Shown: positions 43,690-58,300 of the stretch, piece after piece
Layout of the letters: the number at the start of each line of letters is the position of its first letter
How positions within the stretch are numbered: the first letter of the stretch is position 1
DNA from: Phymorhynchus buccinoides
Lineage: Eukaryota > Mollusca > Gastropoda > Neogastropoda > Raphitomidae
Length of the DNA stretch: 64,000 nt
NCBI GenBank assembly: GCA_017654935.2
Contig: CM065699.1
Location: 39,245,950-39,309,949 of the forward strand
Direction of reading: 5' to 3'
Translations under genes and position numbers: made by a program
The notes under the pieces: generated by a model
What the model was told of the DNA's origin: nothing
Database searches by the model: none
The model's input: only the letters and a program-made list of their open reading frames with translations

Positions 43690-44066
43690 ATGAAAGAGGT
43701 AAGTTTTTAGAGCTGTTTTGAAAGACTGGAGAGGTTTAGCTGTAACAAAGTTAATAGGAAGGGAGTTCCATATAGAAGGGGCACTGAAAGAAAATGAGCT
43801 TTCACCATTATGTCTTGTACTTGAAGTGTTTGTATGAGGAATAGAAAGGATAAGTTTGTCAGAAGAGGAACAGAGAGATCTTGAGGGTGAGTACAGTTGA
43901 ATGAGATCAGAGAGGTAGGCAGGTCCAGATGAGTTGACAGCATTAAAGCAGAGGCAAGCAATTTTATACTTAATCCTTGCCTCAACTGTAAGCCAGTGTA
44001 GGGTACGGAGGTGGAGTTTGATGTGGTCTGTACGAGGGACTTGAAAATTAACTGAGAGATCTGCAT
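43690..44066 (-). pseudogene. LINE C-terminal fragment
   Basis: Minus-strand translation in the appropriate frame gives LRTLHWLTVEARIKYKIACL, YLSDLIQLYSPSRSL, SFSAPSIWNSLPI and [13 protein letters not shown]. These are the terminal blocks of a LINE clade common in animals. Confidence 0.78.
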
Positions 44067-44334
44067 TGTTTTAAACTTTTAAAAGTTTACTGAGGTGATT
44101 TTTTATGCTTTTTTCATCTTTTTTTATGCTGTTAGTGGTTAGGCCCACGATCAACGCGCTTATTTCGTCTATTTTGCCAGAAGAAGAAGAAGAAAATCCT
44201 CAACGGTTGAAGCTTCAAACTCGAAGCCAACCAAGTAGTGGGCACAATTCAGGTCAGGCATTCAAGGACACCTAGGCCCAATTTGGTGGGGGTAGCAAAA
44301 TGAAAGGATCTCAAATCTATCAGTTATCTTTTAA

Positions 44335-44640
44335 ACTGGAATAATGATAAAAACTAGGAATAAAGATTTTACAGCAGAACTAACATTAGAAATAATTTCT
44401 TTAGTAACACTAACAGTCACTAAATACTGGAATTCTCTTCCAGCACATATCAAGTTGGCACCTTTAACATTAATCAGTTCAAAAACCTCCTCGATAAAGA
44501 CCCCAAGATTCGACAATTGAAATATGTATATGATTAACACATCTAAAAGCGTCCTAATCATGCCAATCATGAAAAAGAATACAAATAATCAGAAAAGACA
44601 CATTAAGAGGCCTCGAGGCCTAGTTGTCCTCATTCTCTGA
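44335..44640 (+). pseudogene. Short 3' fragment of the 35590-type LINE
   Basis: Reads RTNIRNNFF-, TKYWNSLPAHIKLA-, QFKNLLDKDPKI- and LKYVYD with indels. The 3' UTR AAGAGGC...GAGGCCTAGTTGTCC matches that after 36499. It ends 170 bases before the Kelch gene ATG. Confidence 0.75.
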
Positions 44641-44813
44641 CCTGTGGAGTTGATTCTGCTCCATTCGCTATTCTGCAGGTGCTGTTGATCTAACTAAGAA
44701 GGTACATGTATGCTTTCTGCCGAAGTAGACTTGCTGCATCTGATCTACCATCTTGGCGATTCATTGCAGGTAAACATCATTCGGGGTTTGTCTCGAGAGG
44801 CGTTCACGGAGTG

Positions 44814-45101
44814 ATGCCACCAGCGCGGAAGCTGATTTACCACCGCACCCCACCGGCGCATTTCATGATCAGCACCTGCGACAAGGCCAGCCAGGCGGCG
44901 GCCGAGGCCCCTGCGGCCACAGGAGGGGCCGGAGGAGAGGCCGCGGCCCTTAAGTCGCAGGTCAAAACGGAAGAGGCCCCCCCGGGCCTCCCTGATTTGG
45001 GCCTGGGGGCCCGGAGCCACTGCTGCCGGATGTTGCAAGGACTGCAGGAGCTGAGAAACAACGACACCCTCTGCGACTACTCCCTCTTTGCCGATGGCAA
45101 G
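44814..45101 (+). CDS. KLHL exon 1: N-terminus and start of BTB
   Basis: Begins MPPARKLIYH, then a 40-residue Ala/Gly/Glu-rich linker, then the first BTB helix and strand (LQELRNNDTLCDYSLFADGK). Donor gtgaga, phase 0. An acceptor-like ctgcag at 44680 suggests an upstream untranslated exon. A (GA)n tract follows the donor. Confidence 0.85.
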
Positions 45102-45217
45102 GTGAGAGAGAGATGGAGAGAGAGAGACAGAGAGACAGAGCACTGAACACTGAAAAACAAGGATGAAAAGTTTTAGGCGATGCCTATTCTTCCAATCTGT
45201 CCTTGGTTAAAGAAAAC

Positions 45218-45259
<42 letters not shown>

Positions 45260-48200
45260 ACGAACAAACGAACACATCTTTTTTAATGTTGGAAAAGAAT
45301 AAGCACAATACAGGCTTGTTTACATCTCGCTAACATTGTAACAACATAGAAGAAATTATTATTAGAAGAAAACAAAAGATCAATACATGAATGACAAATA
45401 TGACAAAGAGAGAGAGAGGAGGGGAAGTTCAGTCTCAGGAACAGGCCAAATCCATCCTTTGTTATCTTATGCTGTATTCAAATGTCATTGGTGAGGGAAG
45501 TGACGGTAATACGAGTGTAGTGCAGTTGAATTGTTTTGTTTGGTGGGTTTTTTTGTTATCTTTGGAAAATGTTATTCAATGTGTATTAACTTTATCAGTT
45601 ACCAAGGGTTTTTTCTTCAAGAGCATGTGCATTGCACTAAAGTACAGCTATACTGCATTAAAAAACAAACAAACTATATTACATTAGGCTTTTTATTTGG
45701 CTGAGGGGGTGGCGATGTACTCTGTTCAAGGCTTCTCTGCCACGTACACAAACAAATTGCAACCCAGCTGTCTGGAATAGCATTAGCAGTTGTTGCTGTC
45801 TGAAGAAATCAGTGTCCCCATCAATCTGCTTGCCATACATAAACAAAAGAAGAAATGAAAGAAGATTACGGGGTTTTACTTCAGGTTTAGACATAGGGAA
45901 GTGGTAGATCAGACTTTTTTGTTTATATATAGACTTTATATAGAAAAAACTCCACACCGACTGGTAAAACAAACCACTACAAAAGCAAAGTCAGAGGGGC
46001 AAAATTGTGGTCTAAGGGAGCGAAGCGAATTTAGAAGTGACCAAGGTATGGTGTGCACACAGATTTACTTCCCTTGAAGCAGACGCATGGAATTTGACAG
46101 TTATCTATTAATTCCGGACATATAATGATATATATGGCCGAAACGACTTGAATGAGTTAAAGATACACTGACGCACCACGATTAAGTCCCTTGTTTTTTT
46201 CTGGGTAGCTGTGACCCACATACACATGTCTCCAAATTCAAATTGAGGCTGCTCTTTAACATGATGTTTCGGTTTGAATCTGGGGGCATTTGTATGGGAG
46301 TGAGAACTGGTCAAAACAAGATTTCTTTCCAGGTAAATCACCTCCCTTTAAGACCCCTCTCTTATAAGACCTTCAAAAATCATCCAAAATGAGGTCTTAC
46401 AAGGGAGGGGTCTTATAAGGGAGGTGATTTTAATACTTACAAAGAAGGGCAATGTCTCTCTGAGAAGTTGGTCTTATATGGGAGGGAGTCTTATAATGGG
46501 AGGGAGTCTTATAAGGGAGGTTCCACTGTATTTAACCTCTTCACTGCGCTGTTGACGAACGCTGTTCGTCACAGAATCCGCTATGAGCAATGCTCTGTTG
46601 ACGATCATCGTTCGTCATGATTCAACGCTTTCTCTGTTGCGTACCGCATTGGCGAAAATCCTTCTTTCTAAGGTTTAATAGGCTCCCTTTACAACTCTCC
46701 TACCCCCGCTGTAGGTTTCTTCTGGTGGTTCGTTCATTAGGAGGGGGTGTGGCCCAGATGTGTGTGTATGTGTGTGTGTGTGGGGGGTGGGTGTGTGAGT
46801 GTGTGTATGTGTGTGTGTGTGTGTGTTAGTATGTGTGTGTGAGTGTGTGTGTGTGTGTGTATAAGCAAAAGAAAACCACTGGCGTGATTTTGTGTGTGTC
46901 TGAAGATTTCCTTAGCATAGCCTATAGTATAGCAAAACATGATAGCAGCGAAAGGGTTAAGAAGAAAAACATGTGAAACCCGTGATTTTGACACGGTGGA
47001 TCGTTAATGATGGTTATGTGAGCCCAGGCGTGTGTTGCTTCAGGAGATCAAGGTGCACAAAGCCGCCATGGCGGCCTGCAGCGACTACTTCCGCGTCATG
47101 CTGACTGGGGACATGAGGGAGAGCAGGGAGCAGTACGTCGAGCTGCGGGGCGTCACCGCCGGGGGACTCAGGGTATGTACCTCTAAGTACTTCGCCTCGT
47201 GCACCATAAACCCCGAGTTCGAACCTGGGTGCCGGGGGATTTTTCGTTTATATTATTGCAGTGATCGTGTTCACGGGTGAATTCCAGTAAAATACTGTTT
47301 TGCAAAACAAACATACTATTTAAAAAAAATGACCCGCTGGTTGCAGGGATTAATTTAGTTTTGCTAGGATTGGTACATGGTTTTACCAAAGGCCTTGACA
47401 TTCAGCATGGGTGAAAGTAGCTCAGACAATTATGCTCCCAATATCAGGATTGAACAAGCTGATAGAAAGAGTCTTTACGATTGGCCATCTTGTCATCCAG
47501 AACTACAGTCTTATAAAATCAAACGCTTCTGCCAACATTGATGGTAGATTGTAATGAGATGATAGGCACGCAGTTCTAACACTGTCCCCACCCGTCCTGT
47601 ATACACAGAGTGACACACACACACATTGGAAATTATTTTTAATGCGGTCACCACTTCAGGAATGGGAAGATTCAGAGAACATTGAAACGTGTCATTTCAG
47701 GAATGAGAGAATGTTTCACCTTCACCCATGTACATAGTTTTACCAGAGGCCTTGATATTGTGGGATCTCTCCAGATCCCTAGGTATAAGCTTTCAACTGT
47801 TGGTCGGCACTCTTTTGATGCTTCAGGACCAACCTCCTGGAACAAACTTCCTCTTTCCCTCCGTCAGCGACCGTCCCTCTCTTCTTTCAAATCAAACCTC
47901 AAAACCCACCTGTTTCCCCGTCATTGCAACACATTGTCTCTTTCACACATCTTTCTTGCCTTTAGGTCTGTTTCTCAAATATATATGTGTGTGTGTGTGT
48001 TATCTTCTTGTTCAATATTGTATAGCATCTTTGTTTGCACTATGAATTTTTAGCGTATGTGTGTGTGTGCGCTTCAATCTGATTTCTATCAAGATTTCGC
48101 ACTGTATGTTGTTGATTTTATGGGACCAGGATTGGTTCAAGACCGGTTGTGGATAATGGCATTGTCAGGGCTTCCAGGGACCCCCATTTGGGGGTCTGTG

Positions 48201-51200
48201 AAGCACTAACATTCTACAAGACCCTCTAAAAGAATGTGCAGGGGGTCCCAGGGATGCACTAGAAACATTCTTTTTAGCTCTCGCTATGCCACTGGGACCC
48301 TCTATCCCGCCTCTAGGACCCTCTATAATGTAAGTGAAGGAGTCCCTGGGACCCCTTGTTTTGCGGGACGATTGGGAGCCCTGCATGTTCAGGGTTCCCA
48401 GGCACCTTTTATGTCATTTTAACTTAAAGTCCTTGTGAATTGGTTTTGGGTCAACAGGCCTTTTAATAATAATAATAATAATAATAAGCATTTATAGCGC
48501 CTAATCTTAAAAAAAGCCCCAAGCACTTACAATAATAAATGAATAAACCAGCAAGCAATATAAATAAAGAAATGACAAAAATATATTGTACACACGCACG
48601 CGCGCACATGCACACACTAAACACAGACACACGCACGCACTAAACAGACACACACACACAAACGCACCACACGCGCACACACACACACACACACACACGC
48701 ACACACAACACACACCACACACGCACATACTACACGCATGCACACAAACACACGCGGATGGAAGGGGCACAGTACTTTGAAAAGAAATATAGCAGGCTAT
48801 GATTTGAAAAGAGTAGTTTTGAGAGAAGACTTAAATGAAGAAAGGGAGTTGGCAGAGAGGTAAAGGGAGTCTATTCCAAGAGGAGGGGCCTGGAAAGAGA
48901 AGGAGCGTTCGCCAAGGGTCTTGGTGCAGTAACGAGGGATCTGGAGGAGAGAAGTGTCAGAAGAGGAGCGCTAACTGTCTAAGAGGTGTGTAAAGGTTCA
49001 GAAGATCAGTGAGATAAGGAGCCAGACCATTCAGGGATTTGTAACAGAGCAGAGAGAGCTTGTATTCGATACGCCTTCTGACAGGAAGCCAGTGCTTTAT
49101 CTCAGCAAGTAGATCCTTTTAATTCATCAAGAGGTCCTTTTAAGTTTTGAAAGGTACTGTTAAGTCCTGTTTTATCAAGAAAAAAGTGATAAAGAAACTG
49201 ACTAACATCTAAAAAAATTCTCAAAAAAACCCCTGGCAGTATGCAAAGTTGTCGGTGTCACAGATCGGAGCAGACGATTCATTATAAGCTGTGTGAGTCT
49301 TTCCGCACCAAGACGTAGTGATTCATTCCATGCGTATTGGAATTGTGCTCTTGGTCAACAATTGGCATTCAGGCATTCTATCATGAACATGTCATACAAT
49401 CAGGTTGGCGAAGGTCCTTTTACAATCTTTTGAGGTCCTTATAAGTCCTTTAAAGGTCCTTTTTTCGTTTCATGTTCCAAACCTGGGAACATTGTTGACC
49501 ATGACCCGCGACAATGCATTACGCCTCCCCCCTGTACTGTACTATGCTGTGCTGTGGTGTGTGTGCGCAGGTGGTGGTGGACTTTGTGTACACGGGCATG
49601 CTGGCCCTGACGGTGGACAACGTGGAGGAGGTGCTGTCGGCGGCCACCCACCTGCAGGTGGGCGTGGCCGTGGAGCTGTGCAGCAAGTACCTGGAGATGG
49701 CCATCACCCGAGACAACTGCGTGGACATCCTCAACCTGGCAGAGCTCTACTCCCTCTCCACCATGAGCCTCAGGGCGCGCGTCTTCATCCTGGAAAACTT
49801 TGAGGTGGGTCGGTCTAGGTAGGGACTGCTCTTGTGTTGGTAGGGCAGGTGGGGATACTGGAAAACTTTGAGGTTGGTGGGTCTAGATAGGGGCTGCTCT
49901 CGTGTTGGTAGAGCGGGTGGGGCTACTGGAAAACTTTGAAGTTGGAACCGACTCCTATCCAGAGTGAGTGGCTATGGACTCAGTGGAAGACTGAAGCCAC
50001 GCTGATGAAGTCGAGCTTCATCCGCTTAACAGATGCGATTCTGAGTGTTGCTCTAGTTTCACAACCAACACTGCAGGTGTCTGTAGTTCTCGGGCCTGGT
50101 TGACGCCGGGATATAATTATAATAGGAAGCGTAGAGTACGTCTCTGTCAAGTAGTCTCAGACCGATACGCCAGTGATGTACCGAGGATCAAAAAGTGATA
50201 GGACAAACTGTCTCGAGGCAAGAAAAATGATTTGGACACTGTCCTCTTGCAGAAATAATAAGACAAAGAGTGTCAGTGTTATAAATGTAATCAGAGATTT
50301 GTCCTGACAGGGGAGAACACAATAAGACATTTTCAATTTTAATAGGTCAATGTCCTATGACCGGGTCCTCGGGACATCACTGATCATCATATTCATAGTC
50401 ATCCGCTTCGTTTCCATTAATCAATACAAAATATACCCTGCTCTCATGGTGACCTCAGTATCGGTTTCCAATCCAGTTTATGCCCTTGGTGCGTTCGGGT
50501 CAAGGTCATGGGGGTCAGTGTGTTCTGGGAAGCTGTCTGTGGAGGTGGAGGTGGCATGGGTGCAACTCCCCAAAATGAAAAAAAATGAAAGGCAGGGGTC
50601 CAGGGACCCTTGACCGCGGCAGGGTACAGAGGCAGAGCCCCATTGGACGATTCCATGGGGCAACTTAAGAGAGAGATAACGAGACAGACAGTTAACATGA
50701 TAGACAGAGAGTTTGAGTCTGATAAGCCTTGTAAAATTATTACATTGCCTTTGTATACTTCCAAGATAGAACCACTAGACTAAGTTCAAAACGCCCCAAA
50801 TCGCTTGTGGTTTAAAAAAAAAATTATGACTTAAAAAAACACCTGAAGTTCAGTTTCTGGTAAAAAATTAAAAATACTGAAATCAGTGTAAAAATGAAAG
50901 AGTAGTACCCATGCGGTGGTGGTGCCCTCGGAGGAGGACCTCACACATGCTGGCTCTGTGACTAAGACAGTGCAAATGCCCCCCCCCCCCCCCAGTTTGA
51001 GGGTCATAGTCTTCCACAAAATACTAAGCTGTACCATGATTTCCCGTCTGTAGAAAACCATTTATTGTACATCTCTCGCTTTATTATTGGCCCCTTACTG
51101 CTGGCTGATGTCAACCAATGATAAAAGCTGAGTCAAGAGTGTAGCACTGTGTCTGTTGTTGACTCATACCCTGGCTTTAACCCAATGACTCCCGATCAAT

Positions 51201-54017
51201 CGAACCGAGAATCGATCCTGTTGCATAAGAGAAGGGGAGTAACTCCGAACGTCACACCAAATCTTTTATCTAAAAAAATCACCCAGAATAAAGTCGAACT
51301 CACATTTCATTTCTGAAAGATGCATATTGAATAGCAATGATGATATTTTCATTCCAAAGCTAACACAATGTCACACAACAAACCATGAATTAGAAGAAAA
51401 AATCCGTAATGGCGCTCTGAGCATCACGCCGAGTCAATACTGCACACGTCACGTGGAAAGAAGAAAAAAATTTGGGGTCACTTCGAAAAATCCGTTCAAA
51501 AAGACTATTGGGTGCTTTCCCTTGCTGTAAAGACCAAAAACGGATCAGTGAGTGTCAGGAACAGGAAGAACTAACCTAGTATATTGCATTGTGGGTAGGG
51601 AGAAAGTGAAAGTGAACGTACTAGGCCTGGCGTTCAGCGGGCGCAATCGGCGTTTACGCGAGCCAGGGAAGGAAATAAATTTGGGCGGATTTGGCGTCTG
51701 CAATTATGAGAGGGTTAAAGATCCACCAGATCACGTGTCAAAATCACGGGTTTCACGTATTTTCCCTCTTATAGCAGGCATGGGAATTTTCCGCGAAAAA
51801 AAAAATCTGTGGTGCAATTTCTTCACGGGGTCAAAATAATCGAGCACCGATCTCACGCATGCACCGGTCTTCTCTTCCTGTTTCCGCTCGCTTTGACAAA
51901 AAAGGCGGTTCGCATCGTTCAACGAGGCGAGACATTTGACGATTCGTCCTGTTTAAATCCATGGAGGTGGGATTGGGTGGCTGTTGTCCACGAAATACAA
52001 TGGAAAGGAACTGTGAGAAAAGAACGTGTTGGCACACGATTCTGAAAAGTGGACTTGCCAGGCGAGGCGCGATGCATCGTCTGTAACAAGCATGTTCAGT
52101 ATGGAGGCCGTGGAGTGACCGCGCTCACAGACCATCTCGTCGGTAAAAAACACCTGGAGAAGAGTGCCACCCTCGCTCATTTCTGGTTCCTAATAACTTG
52201 ATGTATCTGTTACTGAGGGCTGATTACAGAACAGTAACTAATAAGTCATATATATAGTCATTTTTGTAGTAAAGAATATGTACTTTTTTGCAATGTAAAA
52301 AAAGGAATTATATGTACAGAATGCACCAGATTGCACAGATTTCGATATAAATGTCAAAACAATTTCCGGGGGGGCATGCCCCCGGACCCCCCTAGTTTCA
52401 GTGGTTTTTCAATTTTCCAATTCCCATGCCTGAGTAAGAAATCTTGTTTTGACCAGGTTTGACTCCCATACAAATGCCCCCCAATTGAAAACGAAACATC
52501 TTTTTAAAGAGCAGCCTCAATTTGAAGTTGGGGGCATTTGTATGTGGGTCACGGCTACCAAAAAAACTCCAAGGGACGTAATCGTGGTGCGTAGGTGTGT
52601 CTTTGAAGTCTCCAGGGATCATCCCAAACAGCCGAAGAACTCGAACACTATGGTACAAATGCACCAGCTAGGGGATGAGAACATTATTACGTGTGTGACC
52701 ATTTTTGATTACCCCCGCCACGTGGGCAGCCACACTCCGACTTTGGAGGATTTTGGAGACTGATGATGTTATGCTAGGAGCTTGTTGCCATGGCTAAGGA
52801 CAATCCCTGCATAACTATGTAGAGCTTAGCAAAATTTTGATGTAGCCTTGGTGTTCTAGCCTATGTCAATTGGTCTGACACAGCCTTAAAGACCCACCAG
52901 ATCACGTGTCAAAATCACAGGTTTCACATGTTTTCCCTCTTATAGCTGGTAAGAGATCTTGTTTTGACCAGGTTTGACTCCCATACAAATGCCCCCAAAT
53001 TGAAAACGAAACATCCTTTTTAAAGAGCAGCCTCAATTTGAGGTTGGGGGCATTTGTATGTGGGTCACGGCTACCCAGAAAATAACCAAGGGACATAAAA
53101 GGGAAAACAACCGATCCCGGGGATCGGGTCTTTTTCGCCAGAAAAGCTCTGCCTCACGGGGGCTCGCACAACAGGGAACAAAGAAGGGCGAACCGTCTCT
53201 CTTGCCAGCTGTGATTCAAATGCGGCACGCGCTCAGCGCCTCCCCTCTTTTATAGTCCGGCCGTGCCTTTAATCTTGCTTTGACCAGGTTTGACTCACAT
53301 ACAAATACCCCCAATTGAAAATGAAACATCCTTTTTAAAGAGCAGCCTCAATTTGAAGTTTGGGGCATTTGTATGTGGGTCACAGCTACCCCAAAAAACC
53401 CAACAAGGGACTTAATCGTGCTGTGCCTGTTTCAGGTGGTGGTGGAGTCGGAGCAGTACTACAAGCTGACCTCTCGCCAGCTGTGATTCAAATGCGGTGC
53501 GCGCTCAGTGCCTCCCAGACCTGTTTACTCTACTCTTTTCGAGTAGTATTCTACTCAATTTGGATCTCTACTATTCAAAATTGAAAATAATGCTCTAATT
53601 ACTCATTTTCAGTGAACATTGTTTGATGGTTTAATGAATGAAACTACACATTTTGAGCCCAAACTACTCATTTGAGCTATCCAGACTACTCGAGACTTGT
53701 GTAGGTAACAGGTCTGGCCTCCCTTCTTTTATAGTCCGGCCGTGCCTTTAAATCGTGCTGTTGCCTGTTTCAGGTGGTGGCGGAGTCTGAGCAGTACTAC
53801 AAGCTGACCTCTCGCCAGGTGGCCTCCATGCTGGCCGCCAACAGCCTGCGGGTCAACTCCGAGTTCCGCCTCTTTGAGCTGGTGCTCAAGTGGATCAACT
53901 TCGACCGGGAGGGGAGGAAACCCTTCGTCACGGAGCTCATGAGGAACCTCCGCCTGCCGCTGCTGACCGGGGAAGAGCTGGTGGAGAAGGTGAGGGGGTG
54001 TCGGACACTTTGGACAT

Positions 54018-54098
<81 letters not shown>

Positions 54099-54277
54099 TC
54101 AAAATTTTCATTTTCAGATGGAACATTGAATAAGCAATTATGGTTTGCTGTTTTCTGCATCAAGCCATCTCTAGCACAAAGAAATAAGAGAGGAAAATGA
54201 ACATGCAATTAAAAGAAAAAAACAACTTAAATGTCAGTCCATGCACTCAAGTACTCATATACTCTCTGTCTCTCTTA

Positions 54278-54337
<60 letters not shown>

Positions 54338-55267
54338 TCTCACACACACACACTGTGTGTATGTGTGTGATTGAAGTACCGGTATTCTTCTTTTTTCAGG
54401 CGTTCGAAATCCAAAGGCTAGTCATTTTGGCAGGCGGCTTGTGCTCTTCCCTTGCGATAAGATTTGGTTTTAGAAACAGTGCTCCCTAGTGGGGATACCG
54501 GGGGGGAGGTGTCATCCGTACAAATAGTTCCCCTACCTTCTGGAAGTTCTGTGCTTGTAACTTCCTCTAATCTGTCTCTCTCTTTGACTCTGTGCCTTTT
54601 TCCTTGCTTTGTATCATCTACTATCTTTCTGACTTAATGGCCCATTCTCCTGCCTTTAAAAAAAAGATCTTCCATATAGTTTTCTCCTTTGAGCTCCTCC
54701 GAAATCGGAATGTGTCGGCTGAATGCAGCGAGGACACCAGTGAAAACTGGAAAACGGACATTTACATACCCGGGAACGCAGAAGAAGAAGAAGGAATGGT
54801 GCAGTACTGCCCTAAAAGTCAGCAATAAAACTACAATATTTACACTGCTTGATCTTCTTGAGTTCTAGCAGAAAGAGGCCTGGTGGCTGACGCTAGTCAT
54901 AAGGTTCTTTATTGTCCAATTGGCATTATACAACACACATGGAAACTTGTCTTCCACCATGTAAAATAAGATGAGATATATCAATATAAAAATATTAAAT
55001 AAAAATATGAAACATAAATTTGCATTAAAACAAATATGTAACTCTCACACCACACCCAATCATTCATCCGCTCTCCGCTATCTTGTTCACTCATCATGCA
55101 ACCCACCACCACTTCCGCCTTCATTTTTAACCCTTTCTTTTCTTTTTTCCTTCTTTTTGCCTTGCTCCTTTTCTCTTTTTTTCCCCTTTTTCTTCCCTTA
55201 TTTTTTAAGTTTTAAGGTAGGCTTTTTTCCCGCTCTCTTTCATCCTATTGTCTGTGTGGCTGACTAA

Positions 55268-55310
<43 letters not shown>

Positions 55311-58300
55311 GATGCTTTATTGAACTGATTGTATTTTGTATTGTGTTCTTTGGTGGGGTGAGTGGTGGTGATGGTAACGGTGTGTGTGTGTGTCAAGTCA
55401 AGTCAAAAAATTATCTTTAATGACGATAAAAGAGTAAGCTACAAGCTTTTTTTCATCCTGTCGTCATGAAAAGAAAAAACATACTGAATCAATAAAATGT
55501 ATGTGTGTGTGTGTGTGCGCGAGTGAGTGTGTGTGTGTGTGTATATGTATATGTGCGTACGTGCGTGCCTGCATGGGTGGGGGTGGTGTGTGTATGTGTA
55601 TGCCTATTTGCATGTGTGTGAGCGATTATTTGTTTTGTTGTTGAATTTCTTGCTTTTTAATTTTGTTGTTGTTAAGCGCATAGAGCTCCACATTTGGTGG
55701 AGGAGTGCGCTATGTAAATGATTCATTATTATTATTTCCAAGAGCCTTAAGTGTTGTTGTTCGATACAGAAATGTTTGGGTTCTTGTGTGACCTAGTGTT
55801 TGGTGTACTGACACATTCATACTGTGTGAAGCTGGTGTATGTGTGGGAGAGAGTGTGTGTGTGTGTATGCGTGTGTGCGCATGCGCATGTATATGTGTGT
55901 GTGCGAGTGGATAAACACCAAGGCTGGCTCTGAAAACTTCTGGACAGGTGTTTTCTGTCAACGCTGCCTGAAGCATGTTCCATTCTCTCAGCGTGTGCGA
56001 GGGAAAAAAAGAATGGTAGATGACCGAGTCAGCTGTCCTTGTTTGAAGAACCAGTGTGTTCCTCTCGTTCTGGGTTGTTGGTGCTGGTTTGGGTGTTAAG
56101 TCAACCAGTCCATTGTTGATCTTGTGCAGTGGGCACCACCTAGTTACTTGATCTTTCTCCACTCTCTTAGAATTGTATTGTATTTTGAAAGGCAAAAAAA
56201 GTGAATGAAATATTATGAGTTAAGACAGGAATAAGAACCAGGGCTCCCAATCGTCCCTCCAAACAAGGGGTCCTAGGGACTCTTTCCCGTATAGTATAGA
56301 GGGTCCTAGAGGCAGGGTAGAGGGTCCCTGTGGCATGGCGAATGCTAAAAAGAATTTTTCTAGTGCATCCCTGGGACCCCCTGCACATTCTTTTAGAGGG
56401 TCCTTTAGAATTTTAGTGCTTCATAGACCCCCAAATGGGGGTCCCTGGGAGCCCTGAGAATGAATGTTGCCCTAGTCATTACAGTATGGTCTGCTATGTA
56501 TCCTAAAGGCACACACACGTTAGATCCGCAATCCTCAAGTTCAGTGCGGAAACCCCATGCACTTATATAAGAAATAAGCGGATGGGATTATGGATGAGTT
56601 TCCGTGTGTAATGGGCACACTCTTTCTTATTTCTTACTTCCAGATGGTTTAAAATTTTGTTTTTAAATTTGCGCATGGGTTTCCGGAACTTGTGCATATG
56701 CCTATGTGTCTGTGCCCTTATTAGAATTGACATATCTACTGTATCAAGTACAGTGGAGCCTCCCTTATAAGACCTTCAAAAACCATCCAAAATTAGGTCT
56801 TATAAGGGACGTAATTTTAATGCTTACAAAGAAGGGCAGTGTCTCAGAGTAGTAGGTCTTATATGGGAGGGAGTCTTATATGGGAGGTCTTATAAGGGAG
56901 GTTCCACTGTATAAAAGTGTGTTCAAACAAGACTTGGTTCACTTGTCAAGAAGCTAAATAATTGCTGCTTGCTTTATTCTTTGCTTGCATACAGGTATTT
57001 TTGTTTGATTGTGCTTTTTTTCTGTTTCTTTGTAAACTTGCTTGTTTTTATTTTTCATATAACTATTTCAGTATACTGTCTTACGGACTTTAAAGCGATA
57101 CTTTTTTTTCCCCCAGACTGAGACCCCTGAACCTTATAATATGCCTAACAATATGGTAAGAAAGTGTAATAATAACATTTGAATTTTGTATGAAACGTAG
57201 GGTAAGGAGCAAGGTGCACATTACGTATATTAGAAATACGGTACTGTAGAAAGGTTAAGTAAAAAGCTTAGTTAAGCTTGACTACGGGTGTCAATGGGCT
57301 TGCATGCTCGCGTTCTCTTGTGTGTGGGTGTGTGTGTGCGCGCGCTTTGGTAGAAGTGTGCGTGTGCACGTGTATGTGTGTGTATTGGTGCATGTGTGTG
57401 TGTCTGAGAGTGAGAGTGAGATACATAATATATAACCTGATTTGTTACTATATACTTTTATATTGGTTGTCCATCCTTGTGCATGCTTTGTTTGTGTGTT
57501 TGCGCAAAAAACAAAAAATGATTCCCTTTGTTCACCGATGCATTGGCTAGATAACGAATCTTTGTTCTTGATCTTGAAGATGGCATACAACAACACGCTG
57601 TCTTTGTGTGCAGGTGAGCTGCGTGCCTGAGATGAGGGACATCCCGGAGTGCGCGGCCCTGCTGACGGAGGCGAAGGACTACCACATCGTGGTCAGCAAG
57701 CAGCCCCTGCTGCAGAGCCAGCGCACCCAGGTGCGCTCCGAGCACAAGTCCCTGGTTATGTGCCACGCCCAGAACCTCGAGTCCTACACCTTCAGCTCCC
57801 AGCGCATGGGGTTCCTGCGCGATGCCACCATCCCCCTGTACAACCCCAGCGTGGTGGTGGTGGACAACTTCATGTACGCCTGCGGGGGCAAGTACGACAG
57901 CACGGAGAACAACGAGATCGCCACGGCGCGCTGCTTTCGCTACGACCCGCGCTTCGACTCGTGGTACGAGCTGACCTCCATGACGGAGGCGCGCAAGGAC
58001 TTTGTGGTGGTGGCCCTGGAAGGGAAGCTGTACGCGGTGGGCGGGCAGGACGAGAACATGGTGATGTGCACGGTGGAGTGCTTCACCATCGCCCGCAACG
58101 AGTGGGAGATGCGCGCCTCCATCTCCAACTCTTGCTACGGCCACGCCGGGGCCGTCTGCGGCGGGAGGATCTACATCTCGGGCGGGCAGCGCTTCTCAGG
58201 CTGCAGCAACAACGTGGTGTGCTACACCCCGGAGACGGACATCTGGGAGGACCGGGAGTCCATGGTGAACGGGCGCTGCAACCACGTGATGGTGGAGGCC

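Noticed and set aside
43324..43721. Cys/Val-rich and His/Thr-rich ORFs
   Set aside because: Translation of (CA)n/(TG)n; no metallothionein-like or other domain pattern.
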